Shown piece by piece: positions 18,101 to 28,335 of a stretch of DNA of 64,000 bases; the first letter of the stretch is position 1, and every line of letters starts with the position of its first letter. Position numbers and translations under genes: made by a program. Location: contig JAUYBL010000010.1 of the NCBI GenBank assembly GCA_030693065.1, positions 226,441-290,440 of the forward strand, in the 5' to 3' direction. This stretch comes from Methylococcaceae bacterium. GTDB lineage: Bacteria; Pseudomonadota; Gammaproteobacteria; Methylococcales; Methylomonadaceae. The notes below the pieces were generated by a model, which was not told where the DNA came from, ran no database searches, and saw nothing but the letters and a program-made list of their open reading frames with translations.

Positions 18101-21100
18101 CTCTCGAAACTGCATCGCTATATTCGCCTGTGGCGGCGTTTAGACTGGCGTATTGAAGAATTGGATAGCGTTCTTGTTGCATTGCAAGCCAAGGATATAT
18201 CAGCCGATGTGTTGGAAAAACTTGCGGACATTAAACAATTGGCTGAACTGTTCAGTTTACCGCTGGAAAATCTTGCCGCCCTGTTTGGCAGCATCGAAAC
18301 TTATGGCGACAAGCCGCTTTACAGCAAGTTGTTTTTAACCCGCACTATTCAGCAGCTTGATCTGGCTTTTACTGCTGATGCATTCGGGGATTTTTTAACG
18401 GTCGACACAGCTATTTCGAGCCATCGCGCCGCGTTGTTGGCGGCATTTAAAATCAAAGAGTCTGAATTAGCCGCGATCGCTAAAGATGCGAGCCTTGATC
18501 TGGATATAGCGTTATTAAAACTACCGACCTTAACTGCCTTATACCGCTACACCGTGCTGGCCAAAGTACTAAAGCTCAGCATCGACGAGCTGCTGGCGAT
18601 TAAAAATCTGCTGAGACTGAATCCATTTCCGGCTGAAAACAACAACCCGGCGGATATTTTAACGTTCATCAAGGCCACGGATGAACTCACGCAATCCGAG
18701 TTCAGCATTAACGAGCTGGACTATCTATTAACTGGAAAGGGCATTGGCCTTGATGAAGCAAAGATTCAGAATGCTATAGCGGATATTCGCAGCGACTGGG
18801 GAAAACTCAGCATCGCCCCGCTGCAAACTGCCGAACTCAAGACATTACAAATCAATGCTATCCATGCCCGCATCAGTACCGTGCTTGGCTTATCCGAAGC
18901 ACAAACCGCTGCCCTACTAACAGAAGCGCAGCTAACTAATCTGTTCAACGCGGTTAGCAGCCAAGGATTTACCGCCGAGTATTTTAATAATCACAGCTTT
19001 GTCGGTCCGATTGTCACGCGCACCGATGCCGTTGTTAATTTTACCGGCAACAATTCTTTCAACGTCCCGGGCTTGCAGCGTGATAATTTTGGCTGCCGCT
19101 GGACCGGGCAACTGCTGGCCAAAGCAAACGAAAAACGCACGCTGGTCATCTCGGTCGCCGGTACCGATGACAGCTTCAGATTATTCATCGACGGTGCCGA
19201 GCGTCTGCATAAAAACGATGGCAATGCGCAAAAACTATGGGAAACCACGCTCTCGCTGGAGTCTGGCCGTTTATATCATCTGCAACTGGATTACACCGAC
19301 CGCAGCCGCGCTTCCGGTATCAGCTTAAGCTGGAAAACAGATAGTTTGCCATTGGAAGTACTTCCGTCCAGCGCCTTAATCACTGAGGCCGCAGTAAGCC
19401 AATTGACAGCAATTTTACGTGGTTTACACCGTGGCGCGGTTTTAGTGCAAAAATTGCCGTTATCCATTCTGGAAATCCAGTTTATCCAACAACACCATGC
19501 TGATTTTGCCAACATCGACTTCAGTGATCCTGACTTAACTGCGTGGCAAGCACTTAATGCTTTTGCGCAATTGCGGCGGCTGGCGCCAAACACCGATTGG
19601 CTTGTCGTACTCGATGCGGCGCAAAATCCGGCTATATCGGTAGATGATCTCGTATCTCTAGTACTTAATCGTCCAAATGCAATTTGGACGGTGAAAGATC
19701 TGCAATTTGCAATTCCGCAACTAACACTTACCCCGGCTCATCTAACTCAGCCAAATAACTGGCTTACAGTCGCGCAACTGGCGCAATTTGCCGCCACCAG
19801 CGGTTTTAGTGTGGAGCGTTTACATAATTGGGCACAACCGCTCAGCGATTTTGAACAATTAAAGGCCGTCGCCATTGATGTTCAAAATGCTATACGCGCT
19901 AAATACAGCGAAAAAGATTGGGCGGATTTTGCGCCAACCGTCACCAATCCTTTGCGGGAACGCCGCCGTGATGCCTTGGTGAATTATTTGCTGGTACAAC
20001 AGCCGTTAAAAGACTGGGGCGTGATCGACGCTGACAGTTTATTCGAGTATTTTTTAATCGATGTGCAAATGAGCGCCTGCATGGATACCTCGCGGGTCCG
20101 GCAAGCCTTGTCCTCCGTGCAACTGTTTGTCACGCGTTGCTTACTCAATCTGGAAGCGCAAAGCCCTGTCCTGGGCGACTATTGGGTCGCGCTGGACCAA
20201 AACGAAACGGCGCAGTGGGAATGGATGAAACTGTACCGAGTATGGGAAGCTAATCGCAAGGTTTTTATTTACCCGGAAAACTGGCTGGAGCCTGAATGGC
20301 GCGATGATCGCAGCCCGTTTTTTAAAGACTTGGAAAGCGAGTTAACGCAAAACGACATCACCACGTTTTCGGTTGAAACCGCCTTTAGAAATTACTTGGG
20401 CAAACTGGATAGCGTTTCTAATCTGGAGGTGGTGGGAGTCTATCAAGACCCAGCCACTAATATCCTGCACGTAGTCGCCCGCAGCCATGGTATTGCCGCG
20501 CAATATTTTTACCGTAATCGAGATAGTTATGGCGTTTGGTCGGCCTGGGAAACCTTGCCGATTGATGTTAAGACTGTCGGTGACGGTGGCAATAATGGCG
20601 CGCATATCTTGCCAAGAGTATGGAAAGGACGGCTGTTTATATTTTGGCTGGAGTTTTTGCAAAAGTCGGTGCCGCCTGACCCGAGTATTGCCGCTGCGAA
20701 GGATGGTGGCATTAGCGGTATCGGTCAATTACAAGCCAAAAAACAATGGTTGGTACATTTGTGCTTTGTCGAATTCCGCGACGGCAAATGGCAGCCAAAA
20801 CAGATGTCTAAAGATACATTGCGGTCATTTGAATTTACCGAAGATGAGGCTAAAGATTACAAGCCTCACCAATATCGCCCTTGGGCAATGGAATCGAATG
20901 GTCGACTGTTGATTGGAGTGGACAATTTCGGCCCAGCTCGGACACCTCAACCTAAGCAAGAGAAAAAAGAAAAATACAATTATTATTTACCAACCAATGC
21001 CGGTACTTTTGAACTGACAAATCCACAAGCTGAAATTAAAGTAGTGGATTTACCTGAAATGCTTTTAATAAATCAGGTCCATGAGCACAATCAATTCATG

Positions 21101-24100
21101 GCAAGAACGGCTACCGGCAATCTGCAATTACGTAAATCAAACTATCTGGCACTTAATAATGGCCCATCAAATTACATTTTTAACCATGCGGTAACGGCTT
21201 CAACTTTTGAAACTGAAGCCGCTATTCCGTTCTTTTTCCGCGATGCCAAACGGGGTTTTTATGTTGAATCTCAAGATCGTTGGAACCCGATACTGGTCAT
21301 CGACATCATCAAAAAGCCGGATAACTTTGCGTTTTTAGCCTATGCCAACACCTTACAGAAAGTGCAGCTAAAACCTGTAGCGGAGAACTTTGCGCTTAAA
21401 GCGTTAGCAGCCAGCCCTCAACAACCAGCCCGACTGGCATCGCAACCCGAGCAAAATCTCAATGTAGTCAGTAAAACAGCCAGCAGTAATTCGCTATTTG
21501 CCCCTGTAAGAAAGGCGGCGACGGCCTTCGGCGGCGACCGGATATTTCGTGTGCAGGAAAGTCGCCCCTCAGGATTTATCAGTAAAGCCCTGACTTTTTA
21601 TAATTTTTATCATCCGTATACCGAAAAGTTTATTGAAGCACTCAACCTAACAGGAGTGATCGGTTTACTAAGTCAGGATACCGATCTTAACAGCGATCTT
21701 GGGGCGCACTTTGCCAGCGACTATAAACCTGTCGATTGGCTGGTGAGTAAACCTTATCCGCCAGTAGCCGTTGAGTTTGGCGAAAAAGATGCTTATGGCC
21801 TGTATAACTGGGAATTATTTTTCCATGCGCCTTTGTATATCGCTACCCGTTTGTCCAAAAACGGCAAATATGCCGAAGCGATGCAGTGGTATCACACTAT
21901 TTTTAATCCGCTGACAGCGAATGCCATCACCAGCGGCGATTATTGGCAAGTACCGACGTTTAAAAAAGAAGACAAAGAAACCATTACCAACTATTTCGAG
22001 CGGCTGGCTAATGGCGATGAGGATATTAAGGCCAAGGTTGCCAAATGGCGCGAATTCCCCTTTAAACCGCATTTAATCGCCCGAGGCCGTCCGGTTGCCT
22101 ATAAGAAAAATGTGGTACTGAAGTACGTTGAAAACCTAGTGGACTGGGCTGATGATTTATTCCGTCGCGACACCATCGAAAGCATCAACGAAGCCACCCA
22201 ACTTTATATTATTGCCGCGCATATTCTCGGCAAACGTCCGGAAACAATCCCTAAACGCGGCGAGGCAGCGCCGGAAACCTACGCGTCATTGAGCAAAAAA
22301 AATCTTGATAGCTTCGGCAATGCCATGGTCGCTTGGGAAAACATGATTCCGTATGCGTCTGGCGTACCGGTCAGTAGCGGCAATTCAGCGGCTAACGGCT
22401 CGTTATTAGGTGTCGGCACCGGGCTGTATTTTTGTATTCCGCACAATGCCAAGTTATTAACCTACTGGGATACCGTTGAAGATCGCTTATTCAAGATTCG
22501 TCATTGCCTGAATCTGGAAGGCGTTGAACGCAAGCTGGCCTTGTTCGATCCGCCGATTGATCCGGCGATGCTGGTAGCTGCAACAGCCAATGGCGTCAGT
22601 TTAGGCAATGTGTTGGCGGATTTATTTAGTCCCTCGCCGCTGTATCGATTCCAATTTCTGTTGGCTAAATCGTTGGAATTGACTGGCGAAGTGCGGGAAA
22701 TGGGCAAGTTTTTACTCTCGGTGCTGGAGAAAAAAGATGCCGCCCGCTTAGGTCTGTTACAAGCTGGTCACGCCACAAGCCTGCTCAAGCTGACTGAAGA
22801 CATTCGGGTTTGGCATATTTTGGAAAGCAAGGCGCATCGGGATGTGCTGTTGAAAGCCCGCGATGTCAGCATAGAGCGACTAAGTCATCAACTGGATTTA
22901 ATGGATATAAGCTTGGGCGGCGAAGGCGTAAATGTGCCCACTCCACCGGAGTTTAATGCGGCTAAAACACCGTCCGAAGATGACAGTTTGCCGGAGGAAG
23001 CACTGATTGGCGGTCAAGACGCCCTGAAAACCCCGGCCACGAAACAAAAACCGGTGGCCAGCGGTGAATCCGGCCCTAAATTGCTGCCTGCGGAAAAATT
23101 TGTGCAAGATGCCAAAGAAGCAGTGCAGACCATTCAAAAAATTATCGCCGCCGGTAAAGCCATTGGCGGGGCATTATCGGCACTGCCGCAATTCGACACT
23201 GCCGCCAAACCGTGGGGCGTGGGCGCTGGGATCAATATCGGCGGCGCGCAATTTAGTGCCGTGACCGAGTTTGCCAATAAAGTGCAGGAGGTTTATGTCG
23301 CCCTGAAGGCGCTCGACAGTGAAAAATCCGGCTTTACAGCCGAGGCGATTCGCCGGGAACAACAATGGTCTATCGATGCCAGACTGGCAGCCAGGGAAAT
23401 TTTACAGATTCATCGCCAGATTATCGCCGCTGACATTCGTATTGCTATGGCTCAGCGCGAGCTTGCCGCGCATCGTCAGCAAATCAAAAATGCTGAAGAC
23501 ATTGAGGACTTTCTACAAAACCGCTTCACCAATGTCGAGCAATACACTTGGCTACGCGAACGCGTGTTTGCCGCACATAAAACCGCTTATCAGCTGGCTT
23601 ATGATTTGGCGAAAACGGCTGAGCGAGCTTATCGCAATGAGCTGGGCGTAATCACTTCCAATTTTATTCAATACGGCTATTTTGACGGTGCGCATCAAGG
23701 TTTAACGGCTGGGGAACAACTTAACGTAGCACTTCGGCAATTGGAAAAAGCTTATCTCGACGGCCAGAAACGGCAATTTGAATTAACTAAAAATATCTCT
23801 CTAACAAAAATTGATTTGGCGGCATTAACTGCTCTAAAAACAACGGGCATTTGTGAATTTACCTTAACGGAAAGATTATTTGATAGCGACTTCCCTGGAC
23901 ATTACTATCGAAAAATTCGTGCTGTCAGCCTATCAATTGCTTGTAACGCCGATGCCACTACAACTGTTGCCGCGACACTAAGACTAATCAGTAATTCCGT
24001 GCGTTTAAATACTTCCGGCGCAAACTATCCGCGCAATCAGGACGAAGGGGTACCGGCGGATGATGAGCGCTTTGCCGAAAATAATGTGCCGTTTAAAGCC

Positions 24101-24337
24101 ATTGCCATCAGTCACGGTAAAAATGATGCCGGTCTGTTTGAATTGCGGTTTGACGATAGCCGGTATTTACCGTTTGAAGGCGCCGGTGTTATCAGTCGCT
24201 GGCGATTAGAAATGGACGGCCCGGCAACAGTGCCTATTCGACCGAGTATTAGTGATGTAGTTTTGCACTTGAGCTACACCGCGAAGGAAGATGCGGGGCC
24301 TTTTAAAACTAAGGTATTACAACATCTAGGCGTTTAA
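15155..24337 (+). CDS. Giant Tc-toxin subunit A-like protein
   Basis: A 3060-residue protein read from ATG 15155, with AAGGAG eight bases upstream. Domains in order: peptidoglycan-binding-like (about 1-80, GDDVANLQQALRALGL, VLRFQHSQHIDG); transthyretin-like beta fold (about 85-205); a long helical region with the VRP1/SpvA-type segment (about 640-730, SLCECRDCRAVTSPAAYLVD, TCENTNT-IPYIDLVNE); PA14 domain (about 1275-1400, FTAEYFNNHSF, DDSFRLFIDG); ABC-toxin N and neuraminidase-like region (about 1580-1890); and a C-terminal pore and TcB-binding region with a long coiled coil (about 2700-2880) and a final beta part (LFDSDFPGHYYRKIRAVSLS). Tc A subunits form pentameric injection pores. No TcB or TcC gene adjoins it, and there is no signal peptide. 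Confidence 0.85.
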   Translation: MKPITAPLNQTQQGDDVANLQQALRALGLEISPAEFRDTFFGETTVNAVLRFQHSQHIDGRGNVDNDTAAALNRNLRERNLLAPEFHVSGHVVDVVGAPVSEQMVTVFDVDLRGIRLIDNLQQLGELLQSPGFQLLGRTRTDADGFYSIGFAREQFIFADKSHADLLAFVVADGLLVERSRLASKRDYINATDVVDLDIGLRDAQLLRGVSEWQRLLNAIEPILTSSDINLADIADSDQQIAFLAQETDVDSEQLRTAVQASALAQNQLDRDDAELLYALGRQQTGLRLIELHDILEAELFSRLQAAIALNIIANKADERLKDFLARLLKVASNDIINPDNTSPSIQAFNRSLTAANLTSDGAKRAVITAAQRFNGDDPKQFWTEHLPQAGLDTAQIEGLKLNNQLYALTDGHLPLIEALQAQRGITSAAELLNFTNQDWQDTLAGVGLPEGIENADGFVTELRDTLHAAYPTAQIALMVQRQEFSTIGELQAPLVEFFQRAPSFDFSNSRVEDFAEIINNVAPEQTQNIAVSDTLKTLQRVFQISPTPEAMVQLHDAGIHSAFQVAGVPEASFVKRFSAILGSEELARLVHNRAGFVSTRVLDAIISTRELTDIAKPAASGSDSADTLAATKQLFPNYETLFGDLSLCECRDCRAVTSPAAYLVDILQFLGALDHNAKGKSPLDALAKRRPDLLHLRLTCENTNTIIPYIDLVNEVLEYYVAHDQLDAQAIQNNSNETASELRANPQHISLDAYKKLATAVYPFSLPYHKPLDNIRAFLPTTLKRADLMRRFGISGPAAVAEQLLLSDREYAIITKDAGDTTELWAFYGFADEAAMQLSLPNVPEFLNRTGLSYIDLVALLKTRFLNPGLAALDFVDEIFKTPIATGDPAPFDSQQVYNLLRDINADLLNPADDPLIRQTLSQRGITNPDDFIAWTKAHFADINASVLLFEQEGRCQLATTQLKTVEQIYSPVAEPVSTDFLSKLHRYIRLWRRLDWRIEELDSVLVALQAKDISADVLEKLADIKQLAELFSLPLENLAALFGSIETYGDKPLYSKLFLTRTIQQLDLAFTADAFGDFLTVDTAISSHRAALLAAFKIKESELAAIAKDASLDLDIALLKLPTLTALYRYTVLAKVLKLSIDELLAIKNLLRLNPFPAENNNPADILTFIKATDELTQSEFSINELDYLLTGKGIGLDEAKIQNAIADIRSDWGKLSIAPLQTAELKTLQINAIHARISTVLGLSEAQTAALLTEAQLTNLFNAVSSQGFTAEYFNNHSFVGPIVTRTDAVVNFTGNNSFNVPGLQRDNFGCRWTGQLLAKANEKRTLVISVAGTDDSFRLFIDGAERLHKNDGNAQKLWETTLSLESGRLYHLQLDYTDRSRASGISLSWKTDSLPLEVLPSSALITEAAVSQLTAILRGLHRGAVLVQKLPLSILEIQFIQQHHADFANIDFSDPDLTAWQALNAFAQLRRLAPNTDWLVVLDAAQNPAISVDDLVSLVLNRPNAIWTVKDLQFAIPQLTLTPAHLTQPNNWLTVAQLAQFAATSGFSVERLHNWAQPLSDFEQLKAVAIDVQNAIRAKYSEKDWADFAPTVTNPLRERRRDALVNYLLVQQPLKDWGVIDADSLFEYFLIDVQMSACMDTSRVRQALSSVQLFVTRCLLNLEAQSPVLGDYWVALDQNETAQWEWMKLYRVWEANRKVFIYPENWLEPEWRDDRSPFFKDLESELTQNDITTFSVETAFRNYLGKLDSVSNLEVVGVYQDPATNILHVVARSHGIAAQYFYRNRDSYGVWSAWETLPIDVKTVGDGGNNGAHILPRVWKGRLFIFWLEFLQKSVPPDPSIAAAKDGGISGIGQLQAKKQWLVHLCFVEFRDGKWQPKQMSKDTLRSFEFTEDEAKDYKPHQYRPWAMESNGRLLIGVDNFGPARTPQPKQEKKEKYNYYLPTNAGTFELTNPQAEIKVVDLPEMLLINQVHEHNQFMARTATGNLQLRKSNYLALNNGPSNYIFNHAVTASTFETEAAIPFFFRDAKRGFYVESQDRWNPILVIDIIKKPDNFAFLAYANTLQKVQLKPVAENFALKALAASPQQPARLASQPEQNLNVVSKTASSNSLFAPVRKAATAFGGDRIFRVQESRPSGFISKALTFYNFYHPYTEKFIEALNLTGVIGLLSQDTDLNSDLGAHFASDYKPVDWLVSKPYPPVAVEFGEKDAYGLYNWELFFHAPLYIATRLSKNGKYAEAMQWYHTIFNPLTANAITSGDYWQVPTFKKEDKETITNYFERLANGDEDIKAKVAKWREFPFKPHLIARGRPVAYKKNVVLKYVENLVDWADDLFRRDTIESINEATQLYIIAAHILGKRPETIPKRGEAAPETYASLSKKNLDSFGNAMVAWENMIPYASGVPVSSGNSAANGSLLGVGTGLYFCIPHNAKLLTYWDTVEDRLFKIRHCLNLEGVERKLALFDPPIDPAMLVAATANGVSLGNVLADLFSPSPLYRFQFLLAKSLELTGEVREMGKFLLSVLEKKDAARLGLLQAGHATSLLKLTEDIRVWHILESKAHRDVLLKARDVSIERLSHQLDLMDISLGGEGVNVPTPPEFNAAKTPSEDDSLPEEALIGGQDALKTPATKQKPVASGESGPKLLPAEKFVQDAKEAVQTIQKIIAAGKAIGGALSALPQFDTAAKPWGVGAGINIGGAQFSAVTEFANKVQEVYVALKALDSEKSGFTAEAIRREQQWSIDARLAAREILQIHRQIIAADIRIAMAQRELAAHRQQIKNAEDIEDFLQNRFTNVEQYTWLRERVFAAHKTAYQLAYDLAKTAERAYRNELGVITSNFIQYGYFDGAHQGLTAGEQLNVALRQLEKAYLDGQKRQFELTKNISLTKIDLAALTALKTTGICEFTLTERLFDSDFPGHYYRKIRAVSLSIACNADATTTVAATLRLISNSVRLNTSGANYPRNQDEGVPADDERFAENNVPFKAIAISHGKNDAGLFELRFDDSRYLPFEGAGVISRWRLEMDGPATVPIRPSISDVVLHLSYTAKEDAGPFKTKVLQHLGV

Positions 24338-24343
24338 TCATCA

Positions 24344-24373
24344 GTGCGGCGAAACACTTAAGTTTCGCCGCAC
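24344..24373. terminator. Hairpin after the Tc-like gene
   Basis: GTGCGGCGAAAC (24344-24355) and GTTTCGCCGCAC (24362-24373) pair perfectly over 12 bases with a 6-base loop, seven bases after the stop. There is only a weak T-rich tail (AATCTTCGATTTT). Probable transcription end. Confidence 0.7.
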
Positions 24374-24640
24374 AATCTTCGATTTTCAGGCTGACAACGG
24401 TTACCTGTCTGTTCTATTTGGTAAGCTATCAATAGTGTTGTGTTCAAAACATTCGCCTTAACGCTTGTATTTATTGGCAACTGATCAAAAAGCTTTTCAC
24501 TGTAAAACACTTAAGTCAATTAATTCACTAACTATTATTCAACGCTGTAACAAAGTTGAAATTTTAGGACTTGATGATATTATTCTGCAGGCATTCACCC
24601 CATATTGATTTTAAATAACAATAATTACGAGATTGATAAC
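24374..24640. other. Intergenic region after the terminator
   Basis: About 270 AT-rich bases between the terminator and the next small gene. It should hold that gene's promoter, but I cannot point to a convincing one. No repeat or RNA gene is seen. Confidence 0.3.
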
Positions 24641-24871
24641 ATGGCAAAAATATCTTCAAAATCAGCTGCAGCGACTGAGCCACAAGATAGCCCTGAAATC
24701 GAGCACGAAGATACTGAGATTCTCGAGGACAGTGAGTTTTCTTCATTGGCCGTTGGTGTAGACGAGGATTCTATTAAAAGAGATGCCCGTAGAAAAATTG
24801 AAATCTATTGGGAAAAAAAGCGTTTGAAGGAACAATTTGACGACTTTGATGAATCAGAATTTGGCTTTTAA
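24641..24871 (+). CDS. Small acidic PA3496-like protein
   Basis: A 76-residue soluble protein starting at ATG 24641 (MAKISSKSAAAT). The N-terminal half is acidic and probably disordered (EIEHEDTEILEDSEF). The C-terminal part RDARRKIEIYWEKKRLKEQF followed by DDFDESEFGF matches the RR-IE-Y-E-KRL-EEL-D-DF pattern of the PA3496-type small protein family. Its function is unknown. An in-frame start at 24605 would add twelve Asn-rich residues and is less likely. Confidence 0.65.
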   Translation: MAKISSKSAAATEPQDSPEIEHEDTEILEDSEFSSLAVGVDEDSIKRDARRKIEIYWEKKRLKEQFDDFDESEFGF

Positions 24872-24891
24872 CGTAAGGAAACCTCTAAAAA

Positions 24892-24956
24892 TTATCCGTT
24901 CGAGAAAGGCTATTCGATGCCAGTCCTGAGCGTAATCAAAGAATAAGAACGGATAA
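24892..24956. repeat. Degenerate inverted-repeat element
   Basis: TTATCCGTTC (24892-24901) and GAACGGATAA (24947-24956) are perfect 10-bp inverted ends around 45 bases containing CCTGAGCGTAATCAAAG. This looks like a worn copy of the short gttcg...cgaac repeats (with a ctgagc-tgtcgaa core) scattered through many proteobacterial genomes. It could also fold as a hairpin after the small gene. Confidence 0.5.
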
Positions 24957-25029
24957 GTCACTCATTTAATTATGAAACCGCTCGCATCTTGTCGATCGAT
25001 CGAAGTGCAATTTTTAGAGATGCTTTTTA

Positions 25030-26115
25030 ATGCCTAAGCCTGCAACAACAAGTAAACCCACCGAAGCACCTGCCAAAGCGCAACCGAAACGCCAAAAGCA
25101 GCCTGCAAAACCTCGAAAAAAACGTTCCAAAATCCCCCCACACAGCCTGCAACGTAGGATGACCTACCTAGCCTTAGAATTACTCGGGCTAGCCATTATT
25201 GGCATCAGTGTCGTAATGATTATTTTGGGTTATTCGGCTAACTGGTTTTCCGGCACCCGGTTTTTTTCAAGTCTGTTGCCTTTTGCGGCGGGAATTTTAT
25301 TGCTAATTCTTGCTGCTGCCGGGTTGCTGACAGGCTGGTATAAGATCCGGAAACATCTGCACAGCAAATTACCCGCCGCGTCTCCGGCGCTGGCTATTGC
25401 ATTGGCATTAATCATTGGCTGGTTTGTCACGCAAAACTCTTTTAGCCAAGCATTTGGGCATTTTCGCACTTTGGTTGGCGGTAAACAGGAGGCTGGCCGT
25501 GTAACGCTTGCGCATCAGGTTTATGCCGCTTACCGGCGCTATAACCAGGCTCAGCTGCAACAATTACTGAACCGGTCTCAGCAATACGACGCAGCAATCA
25601 AAGAAGCGGGAAAGGTGTTTGATATTGATGCCAATCTTTTACAAGGCATTGCAGCGACGGAATCTTCATTTTTGCCGCGTGACAGTGCCGATGGTGGTCA
25701 TGGCCTGTTTCAAATCACCCAGGTTCCGAAAGCAATAACGGCGCAAGCGGAAAAACAGTTGGGTGTAAAAGCATCGTTAATCGATCCGAAACACAATGCT
25801 TATATTGCTGCGGCAACTTTCAAATACTATCTTGCGCAAATGCATGGTGATCTGTTTCTTGGCCTGCTGGCTTATAACATTGGCCCCGCCAATGGTGGAC
25901 TTAAGTCGATTATGCAGCAGTATGGGGCAACTGATTTCGTAACTATCCAGCCTTATTTACAACAGCTGCCGCGGGATTACCCGATTCGGGTGTTATCCCA
26001 TGCGTTGGCTTTTAGGTTGTGGCAAAAAGAAGGTAAATTGCTGCCTTATGAGGAAGGTAAAAATGCCATTCGCATTCAAGCCATTGGCATACCTGGATTA
26101 TTGATGGATCTTTGA
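25030..26115 (+). CDS. Membrane-anchored lytic transglycosylase (SLT domain)
   Basis: A 361-residue protein that cleaves peptidoglycan. The N-terminus is Pro/Lys-rich and cytoplasmic (PAKPRKKRSK). Three hydrophobic helices follow at about 45-69, 81-106 and 117-136. The C-terminal periplasmic part (about 180-330) is a goose-type SLT domain: NLLQGIAATESSF with catalytic Glu near 211, GHGLFQITQVP, YIAAATFKYYLAQ, FLGLLAYNIGPANGG. Membrane anchoring by three helices rather than a lipoprotein signal is unusual. It is monocistronic, and a hairpin follows the stop. Confidence 0.82.
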   Translation: MPKPATTSKPTEAPAKAQPKRQKQPAKPRKKRSKIPPHSLQRRMTYLALELLGLAIIGISVVMIILGYSANWFSGTRFFSSLLPFAAGILLLILAAAGLLTGWYKIRKHLHSKLPAASPALAIALALIIGWFVTQNSFSQAFGHFRTLVGGKQEAGRVTLAHQVYAAYRRYNQAQLQQLLNRSQQYDAAIKEAGKVFDIDANLLQGIAATESSFLPRDSADGGHGLFQITQVPKAITAQAEKQLGVKASLIDPKHNAYIAAATFKYYLAQMHGDLFLGLLAYNIGPANGGLKSIMQQYGATDFVTIQPYLQQLPRDYPIRVLSHALAFRLWQKEGKLLPYEEGKNAIRIQAIGIPGLLMDL

Positions 26116-26120
26116 AGATT

Positions 26121-26146
26121 GACCTGCCAATATAATCTGGCAGGTC
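26121..26146. terminator. Hairpin between the transglycosylase gene and dapB
   Basis: GACCTGCCA (26121-26129) and TGGCAGGTC (26138-26146) form a 9-bp stem with an 8-base loop between two convergent genes. It may end both transcripts. No long T-run. Confidence 0.5.
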
Positions 26147-26167
26147 ACTAGAGGATCAACGGAAGCT

Positions 26168-26974
<807 letters not shown>

Positions 26975-28105
26975 TTACCCTGTTAATTTATCGAAAAAGT
27001 TTTTCACGCTATCCGTCCAAGATGATTCTTGAGGACTGTGATGTTTGCCGCCGGACAAGGATTCACCAAGTTTTTCGACCAAGGCTTTTTGTTCTTTAGT
27101 CAAATGCACGGGTGTCTCAACTTGTACTTTGCAAAACAAATCACCGACCGGACCACCACGCACCTGCTTAACGCCCTTACCGCGTAGCCTGAACAATTTA
27201 CCTGTTTGCGTTTCGGCTGGGATTTTTAACATCACCTTACCATTTAAGGTGGGGACTTCCAGCTCACCACCTAAGCAAGCGGTACTAAAACTAATCGGCA
27301 CTTCGCAATATAAATTAGCGCCGTCACGATCAAAAATAGCGTGATCTTTAACCTGGATTTGCACATACAAATCGCCGGAAGGACCGCCGCTAGCCCCGGC
27401 TTCACCTTCGCCCGCCAATCGCACACGATCACCAGTATCAACACCCGGTGGAATTTTGGCGCTCAAGGTTTTATTTTCTTGTACCCTGCCCTGCCCATGA
27501 CATTTTCCACAAGGATCCTTTATCTGTTTGCCAGAACCTCGGCAGGTGGGACAAGTTTGTTGCACAGAAAAGAAACCTTGCTGCATTCTGACTTGGCCAT
27601 GACCATGACAGGTTGAACAAATAATAGGGCTGGAGCCTTTTTTAGCGCCTGAACCGCTACATTCGCCGCAAGTAGTCAACACCGGCACACGAATTTTGGC
27701 ATCAGTACCAAATACTGCTTCTTCCAACGACAATTCAAGGTTATAGCGTAGGTCAGAGCCACGCTGAGCGCCGCCTCGCTGCTGTCTGCCACCACCGAAA
27801 ATATCTCCGAAAACATCACCGAAAATATCGCTGAAATTTTCACCGCCAAAACCGCCACGACCGCCACCGGCTGAGCCATCAACACCGGCATGACCAAATT
27901 GATCGTAGGCAGAGCGTTTTTTAGGATCGGATAAGACTTCGTAAGCTTCCTTTATTTCCTTAAATTTAGCTTCGGCTGCATCTGGGTTGTCTTTGTTGCG
28001 ATCAGGATGAAACTTCATCGCCTTGCTGCGATAACTCTTTTTAATCTCGGCATCGCTGGCGTTTCTGTCTATTTCCAGAAGCTTGTAATAATCTTCTTTT
28101 GCCAT
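26975..28105 (-). CDS. dnaJ: Chaperone DnaJ
   Basis: The J-domain co-chaperone that delivers substrates to DnaK and stimulates its ATPase. Domains: J domain with HPD (about 33-35, [11 protein letters not shown]); Gly/Phe-rich linker (about 72-115); four zinc-binding repeats [24 protein letters not shown] and CGKCHGQG (about 145-215); then the C-terminal peptide-binding domains. 376 residues, full length. It lies downstream of dnaK, separated by a strong hairpin. Confidence 0.96.
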   Translation of the reverse strand: MAKEDYYKLLEIDRNASDAEIKKSYRSKAMKFHPDRNKDNPDAAEAKFKEIKEAYEVLSDPKKRSAYDQFGHAGVDGSAGGGRGGFGGENFSDIFGDVFGDIFGGGRQQRGGAQRGSDLRYNLELSLEEAVFGTDAKIRVPVLTTCGECSGSGAKKGSSPIICSTCHGHGQVRMQQGFFSVQQTCPTCRGSGKQIKDPCGKCHGQGRVQENKTLSAKIPPGVDTGDRVRLAGEGEAGASGGPSGDLYVQIQVKDHAIFDRDGANLYCEVPISFSTACLGGELEVPTLNGKVMLKIPAETQTGKLFRLRGKGVKQVRGGPVGDLFCKVQVETPVHLTKEQKALVEKLGESLSGGKHHSPQESSWTDSVKNFFDKLTG

Positions 28106-28212
28106 GTCTGTTTAACTGTCCTGTCCGTCTTTGTCTGTTCGATATACCTAAACACAAGTCTAGGAGAAACTCTGCTGACACAATACAGCTCGTTACTTTG
28201 AGCCATTTACCA

Positions 28213-28264
28213 CAAAGGACACCCAGACTACGAAGATGAAACTTCGCGACCTGGGCGTCCTTTG
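28213..28264. terminator. Large hairpin between dnaK and dnaJ
   Basis: CAAAGGAC-A-CCCAG (28213-28226) pairs with CTGGG-C-GTCCTTTG (28251-28264), one mismatch in 14 positions, and the loop itself folds (CGAAG...CTTCG). Placed after dnaK and before dnaJ, it may partly terminate so that DnaK exceeds DnaJ. That role is an inference. Confidence 0.6.
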
Positions 28265-28335
28265 GGATTTATAGATTGTTACTACAGAAATACTTAATGG
28301 CTGATTTTATAAGTCGGCCATCAAGTTAGTTTGCC

